The notes under the pieces were generated by a model. The model saw only the letters and a program-made list of their open reading frames with translations, ran no database searches and was not told the DNA's origin. Positions 1 to 8,276 of a DNA stretch of 64,000 bases are shown piece by piece (within the stretch, counting starts at the first letter, position 1; every line of letters begins with the position of its first letter). Source of the stretch: an uncultured Clostridia bacterium (lineage in GTDB: Bacteria > Bacillota > Clostridia > Oscillospirales > Ruminococcaceae); NCBI GenBank assembly GCA_947627005.1, contig CANQUJ010000009.1:1-64000 (forward strand). The letters run 5' to 3'. The position numbers were made by a program, and so were the translations under genes.

Positions 1-72
1 AGTGCTTCAATTTCCTGAACCGTGAACGGCTGCCGCGTGGTGTCGGGAATCGGTTCAGCGGTTGTCAACTGA
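1..72. other. Unassigned left-edge sequence beside a methyltransferase remnant
   Basis: These bases do not continue the methyltransferase frame that follows, which is closed by TGA at 70-72. On the minus strand a frame is open from a stop at 78-80 to the window edge (peptide beginning YSQLTTAEP and ending VQEIEA), but its only start candidate is a bare TTG at 66-68 and I do not recognise the peptide. The abrupt change suggests a deletion, an insertion or an assembly join near base 70. Confidence 0.35.
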
Positions 73-1212
73 CTGTATTATGAGGTTAATTGCATAGTAT
101 CGAGCGGCAATGGCAAATGGTTCTCAAATGCCGATGTTGTTACAGTAATGCTGTTCCTGTCAAAGAAGAAAACGGTCTTAAAACCAAGTAACAATCATAC
201 CGTTTATTTCGGCTTGACTCACAAGAAAATTGAAACTTGGGCCGACGATGAGATAAACGACATAATAAACTCGATACTTCTCAAAAAGGAATTGCCAAAA
301 CGGAATATCACTTTTAAGCAATACACATATTCAGATATACAGAATTATATTTTGATGAATGTATCTTTGAATGCATTGTTCTATAATATAGATTGGCTTC
401 CGATTTTAAAGGATAAATTATGCCCTATCACCGACCTTTTTGATGTAGTTCGCGGAATGAAAACAGCGCAGGACGACATCTATTATCTGAAAACAGGTCA
501 AGAGATTGACGCCCCGTATATAGGCAATGTCCTTAAAAGCGCCAAAAACATAAAAACATTGATTGCCTCTGCCGATACAAAAGCTTTTGTCTGCGATAAA
601 TCAAAGGCAGAGCTTAGTTCCCTTGGTCACAAAAGAACATTGGATTGGATCAAAAAATTTGAAGGGCATTTGAATAAGTCGATGCAAAACAAAGGCACTT
701 TTTGGAATAATATAGCCGACGGTACTTTCCCCGGCAGCGATGATATTCGTTTGTTCACCGGAATGAACCCCGAACAAAGAATATTTTACGGATTGTTAGA
801 CAAACCCGCAAAAATCAATCAAAGAGTGATAGGATTTATTCCGCACGCAGAAAAAGATGTTAATCTTGAATTATGTCACGCTTTGCTGAATTCTGTTATC
901 GGGGTGTTCTATACGGAGGCGGTCGGTTTTCCCAAAGGCCTCGGGGCGTTGGATAACTGTTCTAAGAATGTAGAGAAGATGTTTATATTAAACCCTTCTC
1001 TGCTCTCTGGCGAAGATGTTGATCGAATACTTTCAGCGTTTCAGCCGTTATTAAAGAGAGAAATAATGACTACGCAGCAAGAATATGAACAATCGGATAG
1101 GCGCGCGTTCGAAGAGGTTGTGGCTGATTGCTTTGGCTATTCGCAATACTTTAAACAAATTAAAGATTGCGTTCTTGAAATGCAAAGGGTTCGATTGAGC
1201 GTAAGAGAATAA
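73..1212 (+). pseudogene. C-terminal remnant of an N6-adenine DNA methyltransferase (target-recognition part)
   Basis: The open frame runs from just after the TGA at 70-72; the first ATG is at 148. The peptide before that ATG (GNGKWFSNADVVTV) already resembles the end of the catalytic domain of large type I/Eco57I-like N6-adenine methylases. The rest resembles their target-recognition domain: a DVVRGMKTAQDDIYYL stretch, a LLNSVIGVFYTEAVGFPKG stretch and a helical tail. The SAM-binding motif and the NPPY catalytic motif are absent, so about the N-terminal half of the enzyme is missing and the product should be inactive on its own. It is clearly more AT-rich than the genes to its right, which fits acquired DNA. 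It could instead be a stand-alone specificity protein starting at 148, but no good ribosome binding site precedes that ATG. Confidence 0.6.
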
Positions 1213-1300
1213 TACATTATTTCTCTCATAATCCGCGCTAAATCAATCGCCTATACAAAAAAGTTAATCAAAATTCCGCTTTATGAGGTGGGGGACGGCA

Positions 1301-1903
1301 ATGACAAAAATTGAATTATTTGAAGAGCTGGCGCAAATCGACGAAAACGGCTGCAGCCGCTGGGTTTCGGTCGACGAGTTCGTCGGAAGATATCAAGGGC
1401 TTCAGCTTTTGAACGGAGCGGGTTGGTCGCGCGACGACGGGGCGTTTGGGAAAAAATACCTCATTGAAAGGGACAGATCGCGGACCCCGGGAAATAAGGT
1501 AGACGCGATCCGGACGGTCGGCTTTAATAACGGCGAATATTCGCGGCACATTCGCCCCGATATCAAGAAAGAGATATGCTCGCGGCGCTGCGTCGTGTTG
1601 GGAACGTCAAATCCGGAATGCGACCATAAAAACGGCCGCAAAAATGAGGACAGGGTGATGAAAAACGAAGACCAGAAGCTTTCCGACTTTCAGCCTTTAA
1701 GCAAACCCGCTAACGACGCTAAGCGCCAGTATTGCAAGGAATGTAAGAGATCCGGCGTTCGATTCGACGCCAAAAAGCTCGGGTATCCTATGTCGTATTA
1801 CAAAGGCGGCGCGATTTATAACGAAAACGACGGCTGCGACGGCTGCTATTGGTATGACCCGATGGAGTTTAAAAGGCATTTGGAATTTAGGCCGGATAAA
1901 TAA
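1301..1903 (+). CDS. HNH-type type II restriction endonuclease (candidate)
   Basis: The product has 200 residues. The start at 1301 is chosen over the in-frame 1283 because a GAGGTGGGGGA ribosome binding site lies just before it. Residues 97-148 look like a beta-beta-alpha-metal (HNH) nuclease core: CDHKNGRKN at 107-115, with the Asp-His pair at 108-109, and DFQPLSKPANDAKRQYC at 129-145 carrying the Asn. Paired cysteines (C93/C97 or C107, C145/C148, later CDGC) suggest structural zinc. Small HNH endonucleases of this kind occur among type II and IIS restriction enzymes (family knowledge). Two DNA methyltransferase genes converge on it 23 bp downstream, which supports a restriction role. The recognition sequence cannot be read from the gene. 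A homing-type HNH nuclease is possible but less likely in this context. Confidence 0.7.
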   Translation: MTKIELFEELAQIDENGCSRWVSVDEFVGRYQGLQLLNGAGWSRDDGAFGKKYLIERDRSRTPGNKVDAIRTVGFNNGEYSRHIRPDIKKEICSRRCVVLGTSNPECDHKNGRKNEDRVMKNEDQKLSDFQPLSKPANDAKRQYCKECKRSGVRFDAKKLGYPMSYYKGGAIYNENDGCDGCYWYDPMEFKRHLEFRPDK

Positions 1904-1908
1904 AAAGT

Positions 1909-1938
1909 AAGGCCGCAGCGCTTTCGCTACGGCTTTTT
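1909..1938 (+). terminator. Terminator of the endonuclease gene
   Basis: An imperfect hairpin (GCCGCAGCG, loop CTTT, CGCTACGGC) is followed by TTTTT. It begins 6 bp after the endonuclease stop and overlaps the last codons of the convergent methyltransferase. Confidence 0.6.
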
Positions 1939-2712
1939 GAATACGAAAATATACTCGTGCTTAAATATATAAAAGTCCGAGGAGAGGGCGCGGTAGCGCC
2001 AAATTCCCTGCTTGTTCGACTTGCCCTGCGTTTCGCCGAAATTCTTGACAAGTATCGCTTTTAAGATAAATCCGCGCTCTAAAAACAGGTTCATGCAGTA
2101 AAACCCGAGGGGGACTATCCTGCCGTCGGCGTACTTGTCGCCGATAACGACTGCGCAATATCGCCGACTCTCCAAAACCTTTGATGTATTGTCTATAACC
2201 TCGCCGAACGAGTTAAGAAAGCCCTCCAAATCCGCGGCGTTTGAAAGGTCGTCGGGCTTGTCCGAAAATTTTATGATGTCCCAATAGGGCGGGTGAAATA
2301 TCAAAAATTGAACCTTTTCCGCCCCGGCGGCTTTAAGAATCTTTTCCATATCCGCGCTTTGGCTGTTTCCGATAAAAGTAACCGCCTTGCAGTCCTCGTT
2401 TTTCTCGGTCGATATCCTCTTCGCGGCTTCTTTCGCGACATCTTCGCTAAGTTCTATTCCGATTGAATTTCTGCCCATTCGCTGCGCTTCTATCAAAGAG
2501 GTTCCGCTTCCCATAAAAGGGTCTAATATCCAGTCGCCCTTTTTGGTGTATCGCGTGAAAAGCTGGCGGGGGATCTGCGGGACGAAATTGCCATGATAAT
2601 CCCCGCTGTGCGCGCCGGAATTGTCCCGCTTGTCGATTATCCAAAGCGAATCGGTGTAAATGTCCGAGTAATCCTTCCAGCGGCTCATATCAATGTCGTT
2701 AAATTTAGACAT
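1927..2712 (-). CDS. Site-specific DNA methyltransferase (N4-cytosine or N6-adenine amino-methylase)
   Basis: The 261-residue product shows motif X-like HGNFVPQIPRQL at about 40-51, SAM-binding motif I DPFMGSGT at 64-71 and catalytic motif IV HPPYW at 140-144, where His takes the usual first position of (D/N/S)PPY/W. Family knowledge places such proteins among exocyclic-amino DNA methylases; the target base cannot be decided from the sequence. The gene starts 3 bp after the stop of the D12-class methylase, so the two are co-transcribed, and both converge on the HNH endonuclease. Two methylases of different classes for one endonuclease usually means an asymmetric recognition site, one enzyme for each strand (inference). 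Confidence 0.85.
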   Translation of the reverse strand: MSKFNDIDMSRWKDYSDIYTDSLWIIDKRDNSGAHSGDYHGNFVPQIPRQLFTRYTKKGDWILDPFMGSGTSLIEAQRMGRNSIGIELSEDVAKEAAKRISTEKNEDCKAVTFIGNSQSADMEKILKAAGAEKVQFLIFHPPYWDIIKFSDKPDDLSNAADLEGFLNSFGEVIDNTSKVLESRRYCAVVIGDKYADGRIVPLGFYCMNLFLERGFILKAILVKNFGETQGKSNKQGIWRYRALSSDFYIFKHEYIFVFKKP

Positions 2713-2715
2713 TCG

Positions 2716-3714
2716 TTACTCCTTTATCAAGCAGTGAATATATTCGGTGGTAGAGTCTGCGGCTATCTGCCGGTTTTCGTCCTTGTCGGCCTTAAAGCGG
2801 CGATATTCGCGGGTATAGCAGGCGTATTTGCCGTATTTCGACATAATCGCTTTGATTGCGTCAAGGTTCATAAGCCCCTCGTTGTTGTAGCTCAAGAATA
2901 TATATTTGAAATTCGCGTGGGCGATAAGATCGTCGAAAACCTTGTCGACGGTTTTTTTAGAGCAATAGGCGCTCTTTTGGGATTCGTAGTTTCTAAGCCC
3001 GGTCTTGCTGCTTAAAACAGGGTCGTCGTATCTCGCGACGGTCTCGAGAACGTGGTAGTTGGCGCAGTATTGCCGCGAGTTGTACGGCGGGTCGAGATAT
3101 AAAATGTCGCCCTTGATTTCTCTGATAAGCGCGTTGATGTCTTTGTTGTAGACCTTTCCCTTTTTCCCGGAAATAACCGGCAGAAGCTCTAACTTGAAAT
3201 CCTTTTGCGCCGACTTTTTGATGTGCTTTAAAAACGCGCCGTAGACCGAAGCGGTGTTGGCGTATTTGTCGATAGAATTGACAAGGCTCGCGAGAAAATA
3301 GAAGTACACCGAATCGTCGATGTCTCTTCCGCGCATTTCTTCGAGCTTGGTTCTTATCGCGTCGCACTTTTTGCCGTTGATGTCGGTAAAGTAGTTGCGC
3401 CCGCTGTTCGAGCCCGCGCAATAGTTTTTATAAATAAACCCCTCTATCCCTTCCAGCGAATTGAGGTATCCGAGAGGGGAGTCGTCCGTTATCGGTACGT
3501 TCTCGATGAGGTGTTTGTTCAAAACATAGCTGTAATACTGAATATCGTTCGAGATGACGTCATAGCCCATCTCTTTATACGACGCGCCGACAACGCCGGT
3601 CCCCGCGAAAAGGTCGGCAAAAACGCGGCCCTCGCCGTCGGAGTAGCCGGTAACGTTGCCGATGGTATCCTTCAAAAACTCCATAAGGGAGTATTTCGAG
3701 CCTATGTAATTCAT
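2716..3714 (-). CDS. D12-class N6-adenine DNA methyltransferase
   Basis: The 332-residue product transfers a methyl group from SAM to adenine N6. It starts with the family's N-terminal MNYIGSKYSLM motif, carries SAM-binding FADLFAGTG at about 32-40 and the catalytic DPPYNSRQY at 208-216. The start at 3714 is preferred to the longer frame reaching 3777, because AGGGTGAT precedes 3714 and a strong promoter (3749-3777) lies inside the longer version. It is the first gene of a two-methylase operon and probably protects one strand of the site cut by the HNH endonuclease encoded at 1301-1903. Confidence in the enzyme class is high; the specificity is unknown. Confidence 0.93.
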   Translation of the reverse strand: MNYIGSKYSLMEFLKDTIGNVTGYSDGEGRVFADLFAGTGVVGASYKEMGYDVISNDIQYYSYVLNKHLIENVPITDDSPLGYLNSLEGIEGFIYKNYCAGSNSGRNYFTDINGKKCDAIRTKLEEMRGRDIDDSVYFYFLASLVNSIDKYANTASVYGAFLKHIKKSAQKDFKLELLPVISGKKGKVYNKDINALIREIKGDILYLDPPYNSRQYCANYHVLETVARYDDPVLSSKTGLRNYESQKSAYCSKKTVDKVFDDLIAHANFKYIFLSYNNEGLMNLDAIKAIMSKYGKYACYTREYRRFKADKDENRQIAADSTTEYIHCLIKE

Positions 3715-3748
3715 TATATCACCCTGTTTGAACTCAAATCTTGCCGAT

Positions 3749-3777
3749 ATTATACCGCATTTTGCGAAAAATTTCAA
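3749..3777 (-). promoter_or_regulatory. Sigma-A type promoter of the methyltransferase operon
   Basis: Read on the minus strand, TTGAAA (3772-3777) and TATAAT (3749-3754) are separated by 17 bp. Transcription should begin near 3742, which leaves a leader of about 28 nt before the ATG at 3714. Confidence 0.8.
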
Positions 3778-3799
3778 GATTAAAGTTTCGGTCCAACCC

Positions 3800-4165
3800 T
3801 ATTAAAAGTTTTCGCTCAAGCCTTTTCCAAAAGGCTTGCGGGGGTCAAGGGGGCGGAGCCCCTTGTCGCAGCCCGCAGGCTGCGAAAACCCCTTACTAAA
3901 AAAAGCGCAGGAAGGGGCGCGAAAATCTGTCCTGTGGACAGTTTTCGCGTGGGGGAACCCTCGCCGGGGGTTCCCCCAAAATCGGGGGCGGAGCCCCTTG
4001 TCGCGCTCCGCAGAGCGCGAAAACCCATTGCGAAGCTAAGCGCAGGAGGGGAAGGAATAATCCGTCCGGTGGACGGTTGCGACGAGGGGAACCCTCGCCG
4101 GGGGTTCCCCTTATAATGCGATTCTCTTTAACCCGCGACTGCGACAGCGGTCGCGCACCTCAACG
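3800..4165 (+). repeat. Structured interspersed repeat, copy A
   Basis: The gene-free stretch between the methylase promoter and hisJ is almost entirely a chain of inverted repeats. It starts with AAAAGTTTTCG and a 10-bp stem (3817-3838), then a GGGGCNNAGCCCC hairpin (3847-3864) and a TCGCAGCC-CGCA-GGCTGCGA hairpin (3866-3885). A second variant of the last two lies at 3984-3997 and 4001-4020. It closes with a hairpin of two 8-nt arms around GACA (4135-4154). The same left end, middle hairpins and right end recur at 36450-36840 and 58290-58505. Short frames within it have no coding character. Internal GGGGAACCCTCGCCGGGGGTTCCCC palindromes also occur twice. Confidence 0.85.
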
Positions 4166-4188
4166 CCGCCCATCTTCGCAGAAAATCT

Positions 4189-4932
4189 CTACCTCCACCC
4201 CTCAAACCTTTCAAACCCGAACGCGATGTCTTCGGCGCGGTGGGCGTCGCTCGAAAGGATAAGCCTTCCGCCGCGTGATTTTATATATTCCGCAATCTCA
4301 AAAGAGGGGTAGGGCTCGTCCGTATACCCGCGGCAGACGCCGCCTGTGTTCAGCTCAAAAGGCGCGCCGTGCGGCAAAAGCGCTTCGGCCGCGGCTTTCC
4401 ATGCCGAGATATAGCGCGGGTTTGCGCGGTCGAAGGGAACGGATTTTTCAAACTTTTTTACAAGGTCGAAATGCCCGATAATATCCGGCGCTTTTTGCGC
4501 CAAAAGCGAGACGTTTTTAAAATAATCCTCCGCAAAGGAATAAAAATCGCCGCCGTAAAATCGCTTCAGCGCGGATAAAGTCATCTCGGGCGATTCGTCG
4601 ACCGAAATATATTCGCCGCCGCGCTTTATGTAGTGGACCGAGCCGACGGTATAGTCGAAGCCCTCGCGGCTCTGCTCGGAATAAAGATCTTCCTCGAGGC
4701 CGCACAAAACCTCGATCTTCCCGCGATATTTCTCTTTAAGCCGGGCCGTTTCATTCAGAAATTCCGGGATTTTTTCAAGCGGTATGCAGCTTGATTCGTC
4801 GAACCCGACGTATGAATGTGCGACCACGCCGATTCTTTCAAGCCCCTTTTTTATCGCCGATTCGACCATCTCTTCGGGGCAGTTTTTGCCGTCGCAGAAA
4901 TTGCTGTGGACGTGCAGGTCGAACCCGCTCAT
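4189..4932 (-). CDS. hisJ: Histidinol-phosphatase, PHP family
   Basis: The enzyme hydrolyses L-histidinol phosphate to histidinol. The 247-residue product has the PHP metal-binding signature [11 protein letters not shown] at residues 5-15, a VVAHSY segment, a conserved GSVHYI and the C-terminal [10 protein letters not shown]; these His/Asp residues bind the metal cluster in the family. It is the last gene of the his operon and overlaps hisIE by 4 nt, which indicates translational coupling. It is the PHP type of Gram-positive bacteria (HisJ/HisK), not the HAD type fused to HisB. No clear terminator was seen after it; transcription would run into repeat copy A. Confidence 0.93.
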   Translation of the reverse strand: MSGFDLHVHSNFCDGKNCPEEMVESAIKKGLERIGVVAHSYVGFDESSCIPLEKIPEFLNETARLKEKYRGKIEVLCGLEEDLYSEQSREGFDYTVGSVHYIKRGGEYISVDESPEMTLSALKRFYGGDFYSFAEDYFKNVSLLAQKAPDIIGHFDLVKKFEKSVPFDRANPRYISAWKAAAEALLPHGAPFELNTGGVCRGYTDEPYPSFEIAEYIKSRGGRLILSSDAHRAEDIAFGFERFEGWR

Positions 4933-5573
4933 ACCATCTTCTCCTGCTTGACCTTTTTGTCTATGACATGCCGCGAGGCGAGCTCTTTTTCAATCTCCTC
5001 CGGCGTGATCCCCATTTCCACCATCATCACCATAACGTGATACATAAGGTCCGCGATCTCGTATACCGCCTCATTTTTGTCCCCGCCCTTGCCGGCGATT
5101 ATAACCTCCGTCGACTCTTCGCCGACCTTTTTGAGTATCTTGTCGATTCCCTTTTCAAACAGATAGGTGGTATAAGACCCCTCCTTCGGGGCGGTCTTTC
5201 TTCCGCAAAGAAGCCTATAAAGCCCGTCTACGCTGAAAGGCTCGGGGTCTTCGGTCTCGAAAATAATATTCGTAAAGCAGGAATCAGTCCCAAGGTGGCA
5301 GGCCGGGCCGTCTTTGATAACCTTGACGTTAAGGGCGTCGCCGTCGCAGTCGGCGGTTATCGAGCGTATATGCTGATAGTTTCCGCTCGTCTCGCCTTTA
5401 AGCCAAAGCTCCTGCCGCGAACGGCTCCAAAAACATGTCAGCCCCTTTTTGATTGAAATTTCAAGGCTCTCGCGGTTCATATAGGCAAGGGTCAAAACCT
5501 CGCCGCTCTCGGCGTCGGTAACTATCGCGGGGATAAGCCCGTCCTTGTCGAATTTAAGATCGTTTACAGTCAT
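4929..5573 (-). CDS. hisIE: Bifunctional phosphoribosyl-AMP cyclohydrolase / phosphoribosyl-ATP diphosphatase
   Basis: The product performs the second and third steps of histidine synthesis. Residues 1 to about 110 are the HisI cyclohydrolase domain ([13 protein letters not shown], then [14 protein letters not shown] and the cysteines C95-region CHLGTDSC that bind zinc in the family). Residues from about 118 to 214 are the HisE pyrophosphohydrolase domain ([15 protein letters not shown] and [14 protein letters not shown]). Its 214 residues match the usual length of the fused form. It starts 11 bp after the hisF stop and overlaps hisJ by 4 nt. Confidence 0.95.
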   Translation of the reverse strand: MTVNDLKFDKDGLIPAIVTDAESGEVLTLAYMNRESLEISIKKGLTCFWSRSRQELWLKGETSGNYQHIRSITADCDGDALNVKVIKDGPACHLGTDSCFTNIIFETEDPEPFSVDGLYRLLCGRKTAPKEGSYTTYLFEKGIDKILKKVGEESTEVIIAGKGGDKNEAVYEIADLMYHVMVMMVEMGITPEEIEKELASRHVIDKKVKQEKMV

Positions 5574-5584
5574 ATCTTTTCTCC

Positions 5585-6343
5585 TTACAGTCTTACCGGA
5601 ATGTTGTTTTCAAAAAGCTTTCGCTTAAGATCTGGTATGAGTATCTCTTTATAGTGGAAGACCGAGGCCGCAAGGCCGGCGTCGGCGTTTTTAACGGTTT
5701 TGAAGAGTGTTATAAAGTCGTCGACTTTTCCCGCGCCGCCCGAGGCGATAACCGGAACCTCTATTCCGTCGCAGACGTCTTTTAACATTTCAAGGTCGAA
5801 CCCGCCCTTGACCCCGTCGGTGTCGATGGAATTTAAAACGACCTCTCCGGCTCCCTCGTCCACGCAAAATCTTATCCATTCGCGGGCGCTAAGGCCGGCG
5901 TCGTCTCTTCCGCCACGGCCGTATACCCTGTATCCGCCGCCCTGCCGCTTAACGTCGGCCGAGATGACCACGCACTGGCTGCCGTATTTTTCTGCGGCCT
6001 TTTTAATAAGGCTTTTGTCGGCTATCGCGCCGCTGTTTACGCTTACTTTATCCGCCCCGCATTTTAATACTCTGTCGAAGTCTTCAAGGCTGCGAATACC
6101 ACCGCCTACCGTCAGAGGGATAAAAACGCAGGAGGCGACCTTTTTTAAAACGTCGGTAAAAAGGGCTCTTCCCTCCGCCGAGGCGGTTATATCATAGAAA
6201 ACAAGCTCGTCCGCGCCGCAGTCGCTGTAATATTTCGCAAGCTCTACCGGGTCGGCGATGTTGCGGTTCCCGGCAAAGTTTATTCCCTTTGTAACCTTTC
6301 CGTCCCTGACGTCGAGGCAGGGGATTATTCTTTTTCCGAGCAT
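5585..6343 (-). CDS. hisF: Imidazole glycerol phosphate synthase, cyclase subunit
   Basis: HisF is the TIM-barrel half of the HisFH enzyme, which converts PRFAR plus ammonia to imidazole-glycerol phosphate and AICAR. The product has 252 residues. The start is set at 6343 ([17 protein letters not shown], the standard N-terminus), with GAAGGAGAG ahead of it and 1 bp after the hisA stop. The catalytic Asp of CLDVRDG and the second half-barrel motif SVNSGAI are visible, as are the phosphate-binding loops GGGIR and ASGGAG. The AICAR made here feeds the purH-like gene at 18.9 kb. Confidence 0.96.
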   Translation of the reverse strand: MLGKRIIPCLDVRDGKVTKGINFAGNRNIADPVELAKYYSDCGADELVFYDITASAEGRALFTDVLKKVASCVFIPLTVGGGIRSLEDFDRVLKCGADKVSVNSGAIADKSLIKKAAEKYGSQCVVISADVKRQGGGYRVYGRGGRDDAGLSAREWIRFCVDEGAGEVVLNSIDTDGVKGGFDLEMLKDVCDGIEVPVIASGGAGKVDDFITLFKTVKNADAGLAASVFHYKEILIPDLKRKLFENNIPVRL

Positions 6344-6344
6344 A

Positions 6345-7064
6345 TCAACTCTCCTTCGCGGCCGCAACTGCGTCTTCAAGCTTAAAAAGCCCCTCGTAAT
6401 AGGCTTTTCCGACTATCGCCCCAGCGCAGCCGCAGCGCTTAAGGGTTTCGATCTCTTCGATACTCGATACCCCGCCCGAGGCGATTATCTCGATATCAAA
6501 CCGCTCGGCGAGCTTTTTATAAAGTTCAAGGTTCGCCCCGCGCATCTCTCCGTCGCGGCTGATGTCGGTGCAGATCATGGCTTTAACGCCGTCTTCGCAG
6601 ATTGCTTCGGCAAACTCCCAAAGTGATAGCGCCGAGCTTTCAAGCCAGCCTTTTATCGCAATAAAGCCGTCCTTAACGTCCGCGCCGACCGCCACCGCCG
6701 AGCCGAAGCTTTTTACGGCATGCTTCAAAAACTCTCGGTTCTCGACCGCCGCCGTGCCGAGTATGACCCGATTCGCGCCGGCGGAAAGGTATTTTTCGAC
6801 CGTTTCAAGGCTTCTTATCCCCCCGCCGATCTCCGAATAAAGCCCGCCGACCGAAATTATATTCTTTATCGTCTCAAAATTCGGCGTTCCGCCGGTCTTG
6901 GCGCCCTCAAGGTCGACTATGTGGATATGCTTCGCGCCACTTGATTTAAAATCCTCGGCGATCTCGGGCGGGTTGCTCGAATAGACCGTCATCTCGTTAT
7001 AGTCGCCTTTTCTAAGCCTTACGGCCTTGCCGCCGTAAAGGTCTATTGCCGGGAAAATATTCAT
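6345..7064 (-). CDS. hisA: ProFAR isomerase (phosphoribosylformimino-5-aminoimidazole carboxamide ribotide isomerase)
   Basis: HisA isomerises ProFAR to PRFAR. The 239-residue product is a TIM barrel related to HisF. It opens with MNIFPAIDLYGGKAVRL, whose Asp is the catalytic acid of the family. [20 protein letters not shown] and ASGGVSSIEEI mark the phosphate-binding half-barrels, and the second catalytic Asp lies in CTDISRDGEM. Length and gene order (H-A-F) are standard, with only 3 bp between the hisH stop and its ATG. Confidence 0.96.
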   Translation of the reverse strand: MNIFPAIDLYGGKAVRLRKGDYNEMTVYSSNPPEIAEDFKSSGAKHIHIVDLEGAKTGGTPNFETIKNIISVGGLYSEIGGGIRSLETVEKYLSAGANRVILGTAAVENREFLKHAVKSFGSAVAVGADVKDGFIAIKGWLESSALSLWEFAEAICEDGVKAMICTDISRDGEMRGANLELYKKLAERFDIEIIASGGVSSIEEIETLKRCGCAGAIVGKAYYEGLFKLEDAVAAAKES

Positions 7065-7067
7065 CTT

Positions 7068-7670
7068 TTAAACCTCGCAAAAAGCCTTCAATATCGAAAG
7101 CCCGACTTTGCCGCTCTTCTCCGGGTGGAACTGGCAGCCCATAACGTTTTTTCTCGCCACCGCGGCGGTAAGCTTTGCGCCGTAGTCGGTAGTCGCGATA
7201 ACGTCGGGGCAGTCCGCCCCGTAGAACGAATGAACGAAATACACGCTGTCGCCCTCGTTGAGATATTTAAAAAGGGGGTGGGGGATAAATTCAAGCCCGT
7301 TCCAGCCGATGTGAGGTATCTTATACCCCTTCGGGATAACCTCGGCTATCGGCCTGACTTCGCCCCCGATAAGCCCAAGCCCCTCGTGGACGCCGAATTC
7401 GAGGCTTTTTTCAAACAAAAGCTGCATTCCGAGGCAGATCCCCAGAATAGGCTTGCCGCTTTCGGCCTCGCGCTTTATTTCGTCGAACAGGCCGGAGGAT
7501 CTAAGCTTTTTCGCGGCGTCGCCGAATGCCCCGACCCCCGGAAGGATTATCCTATCCGCCGACCTGAGCCCATCGGAAGAGGAGAAGAGCTTCGCCTCGG
7601 CCCCGATCGCCTTTAAAGAGCTTTTGAGCGAAAAAAGGTTTCCGACCCCGCAGTCGACTATCCCTATCAT
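7068..7670 (-). CDS. hisH: Imidazole glycerol phosphate synthase, glutamine amidotransferase subunit
   Basis: This is the class I glutaminase that delivers ammonia to HisF. The product has 200 residues. The nucleophile lies in ILGICLGMQLLFE (C79), the oxyanion strand in ILPGVGAFGDA and the catalytic His-Glu pair in CQFHPEKSGKVG near the C-terminus. It is packed between hisB (1 bp apart) and hisA (3 bp), so it should be made at the same level as its partner. Confidence 0.96.
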   Translation of the reverse strand: MIGIVDCGVGNLFSLKSSLKAIGAEAKLFSSSDGLRSADRIILPGVGAFGDAAKKLRSSGLFDEIKREAESGKPILGICLGMQLLFEKSLEFGVHEGLGLIGGEVRPIAEVIPKGYKIPHIGWNGLEFIPHPLFKYLNEGDSVYFVHSFYGADCPDVIATTDYGAKLTAAVARKNVMGCQFHPEKSGKVGLSILKAFCEV

Positions 7671-7671
7671 C

Positions 7672-8259
7672 TTAAAGCGCTCCCTTCGTAGAGGGAAGGC
7701 TGTTTAAAAATCTTTGATCCGGCTCGGCCGCCGCCCTAAGCGCCCTTGCGGCCGCTTTAAAAGCGCCCTCGATAATGTGGTGAGAGTTTTTCCCCGCAAG
7801 CTGCCTAAGGTGAATGTTTATTCCCGCCTCGCGAGTCATTGCGGCGAAAAATTCTTCGACAAGCTCTGTATCGAAGCTTCCGACCTTTTCTGTCGGAAGC
7901 TCAAGCCCGAAGCCGAGATAGCTTCTGCCCGAAAGGTCTATGGCCGCCTGAATCAGCGCCTCGTCCATCGGAATAAGCGCGTCGCCGTATCTGCGGACGC
8001 CGATTTTATCACCGAGAGCGGCCTTAATCGCCTGCCCGAGCGCTATGCCGATATCCTCCGTCGAGTGGTGGTCGTCGACTTCTACGTCGCCCTTGCAGAA
8101 AACCTTAAGGTCGAAGCCGGAGTGTTTTGAAAAAAGGGTCAGCATATGATCCAAAAACCCTACGCCCGAGTTTATCTCGCTCTCGCCCCTGCCGTCAAGG
8201 TCTATAAAGACCGAAACGTCGGTCTCGGCGGTCTTTCTTTTGATTTCGGCGGTTCTCAT
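7672..8259 (-). CDS. hisB: Imidazoleglycerol-phosphate dehydratase
   Basis: This enzyme removes water from imidazole-glycerol phosphate, using two manganese ions per site. The 195-residue, monofunctional form lacks the HAD phosphatase domain of enterobacterial HisB, consistent with the separate PHP phosphatase at the operon end. Visible family motifs are GVGFLDHMLTLFSKHSGFD, DDHHSTEDIGIALGQA and, near the C-terminus, GKNSHHIIEGAFKA; the histidines of the last two bind the metals. Confidence 0.96.
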   Translation of the reverse strand: MRTAEIKRKTAETDVSVFIDLDGRGESEINSGVGFLDHMLTLFSKHSGFDLKVFCKGDVEVDDHHSTEDIGIALGQAIKAALGDKIGVRRYGDALIPMDEALIQAAIDLSGRSYLGFGLELPTEKVGSFDTELVEEFFAAMTREAGINIHLRQLAGKNSHHIIEGAFKAAARALRAAAEPDQRFLNSLPSTKGAL

Positions 8260-8276
8260 AATAAAATCATCTCCGT

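Noticed and set aside
3816..4262. Short open frames in repeat copy A (and likewise at 36383-36768 and 58419-58864)
   Set aside because: They recur with the repeat, read through hairpins in several frames and lack ribosome sites. They are not genes.
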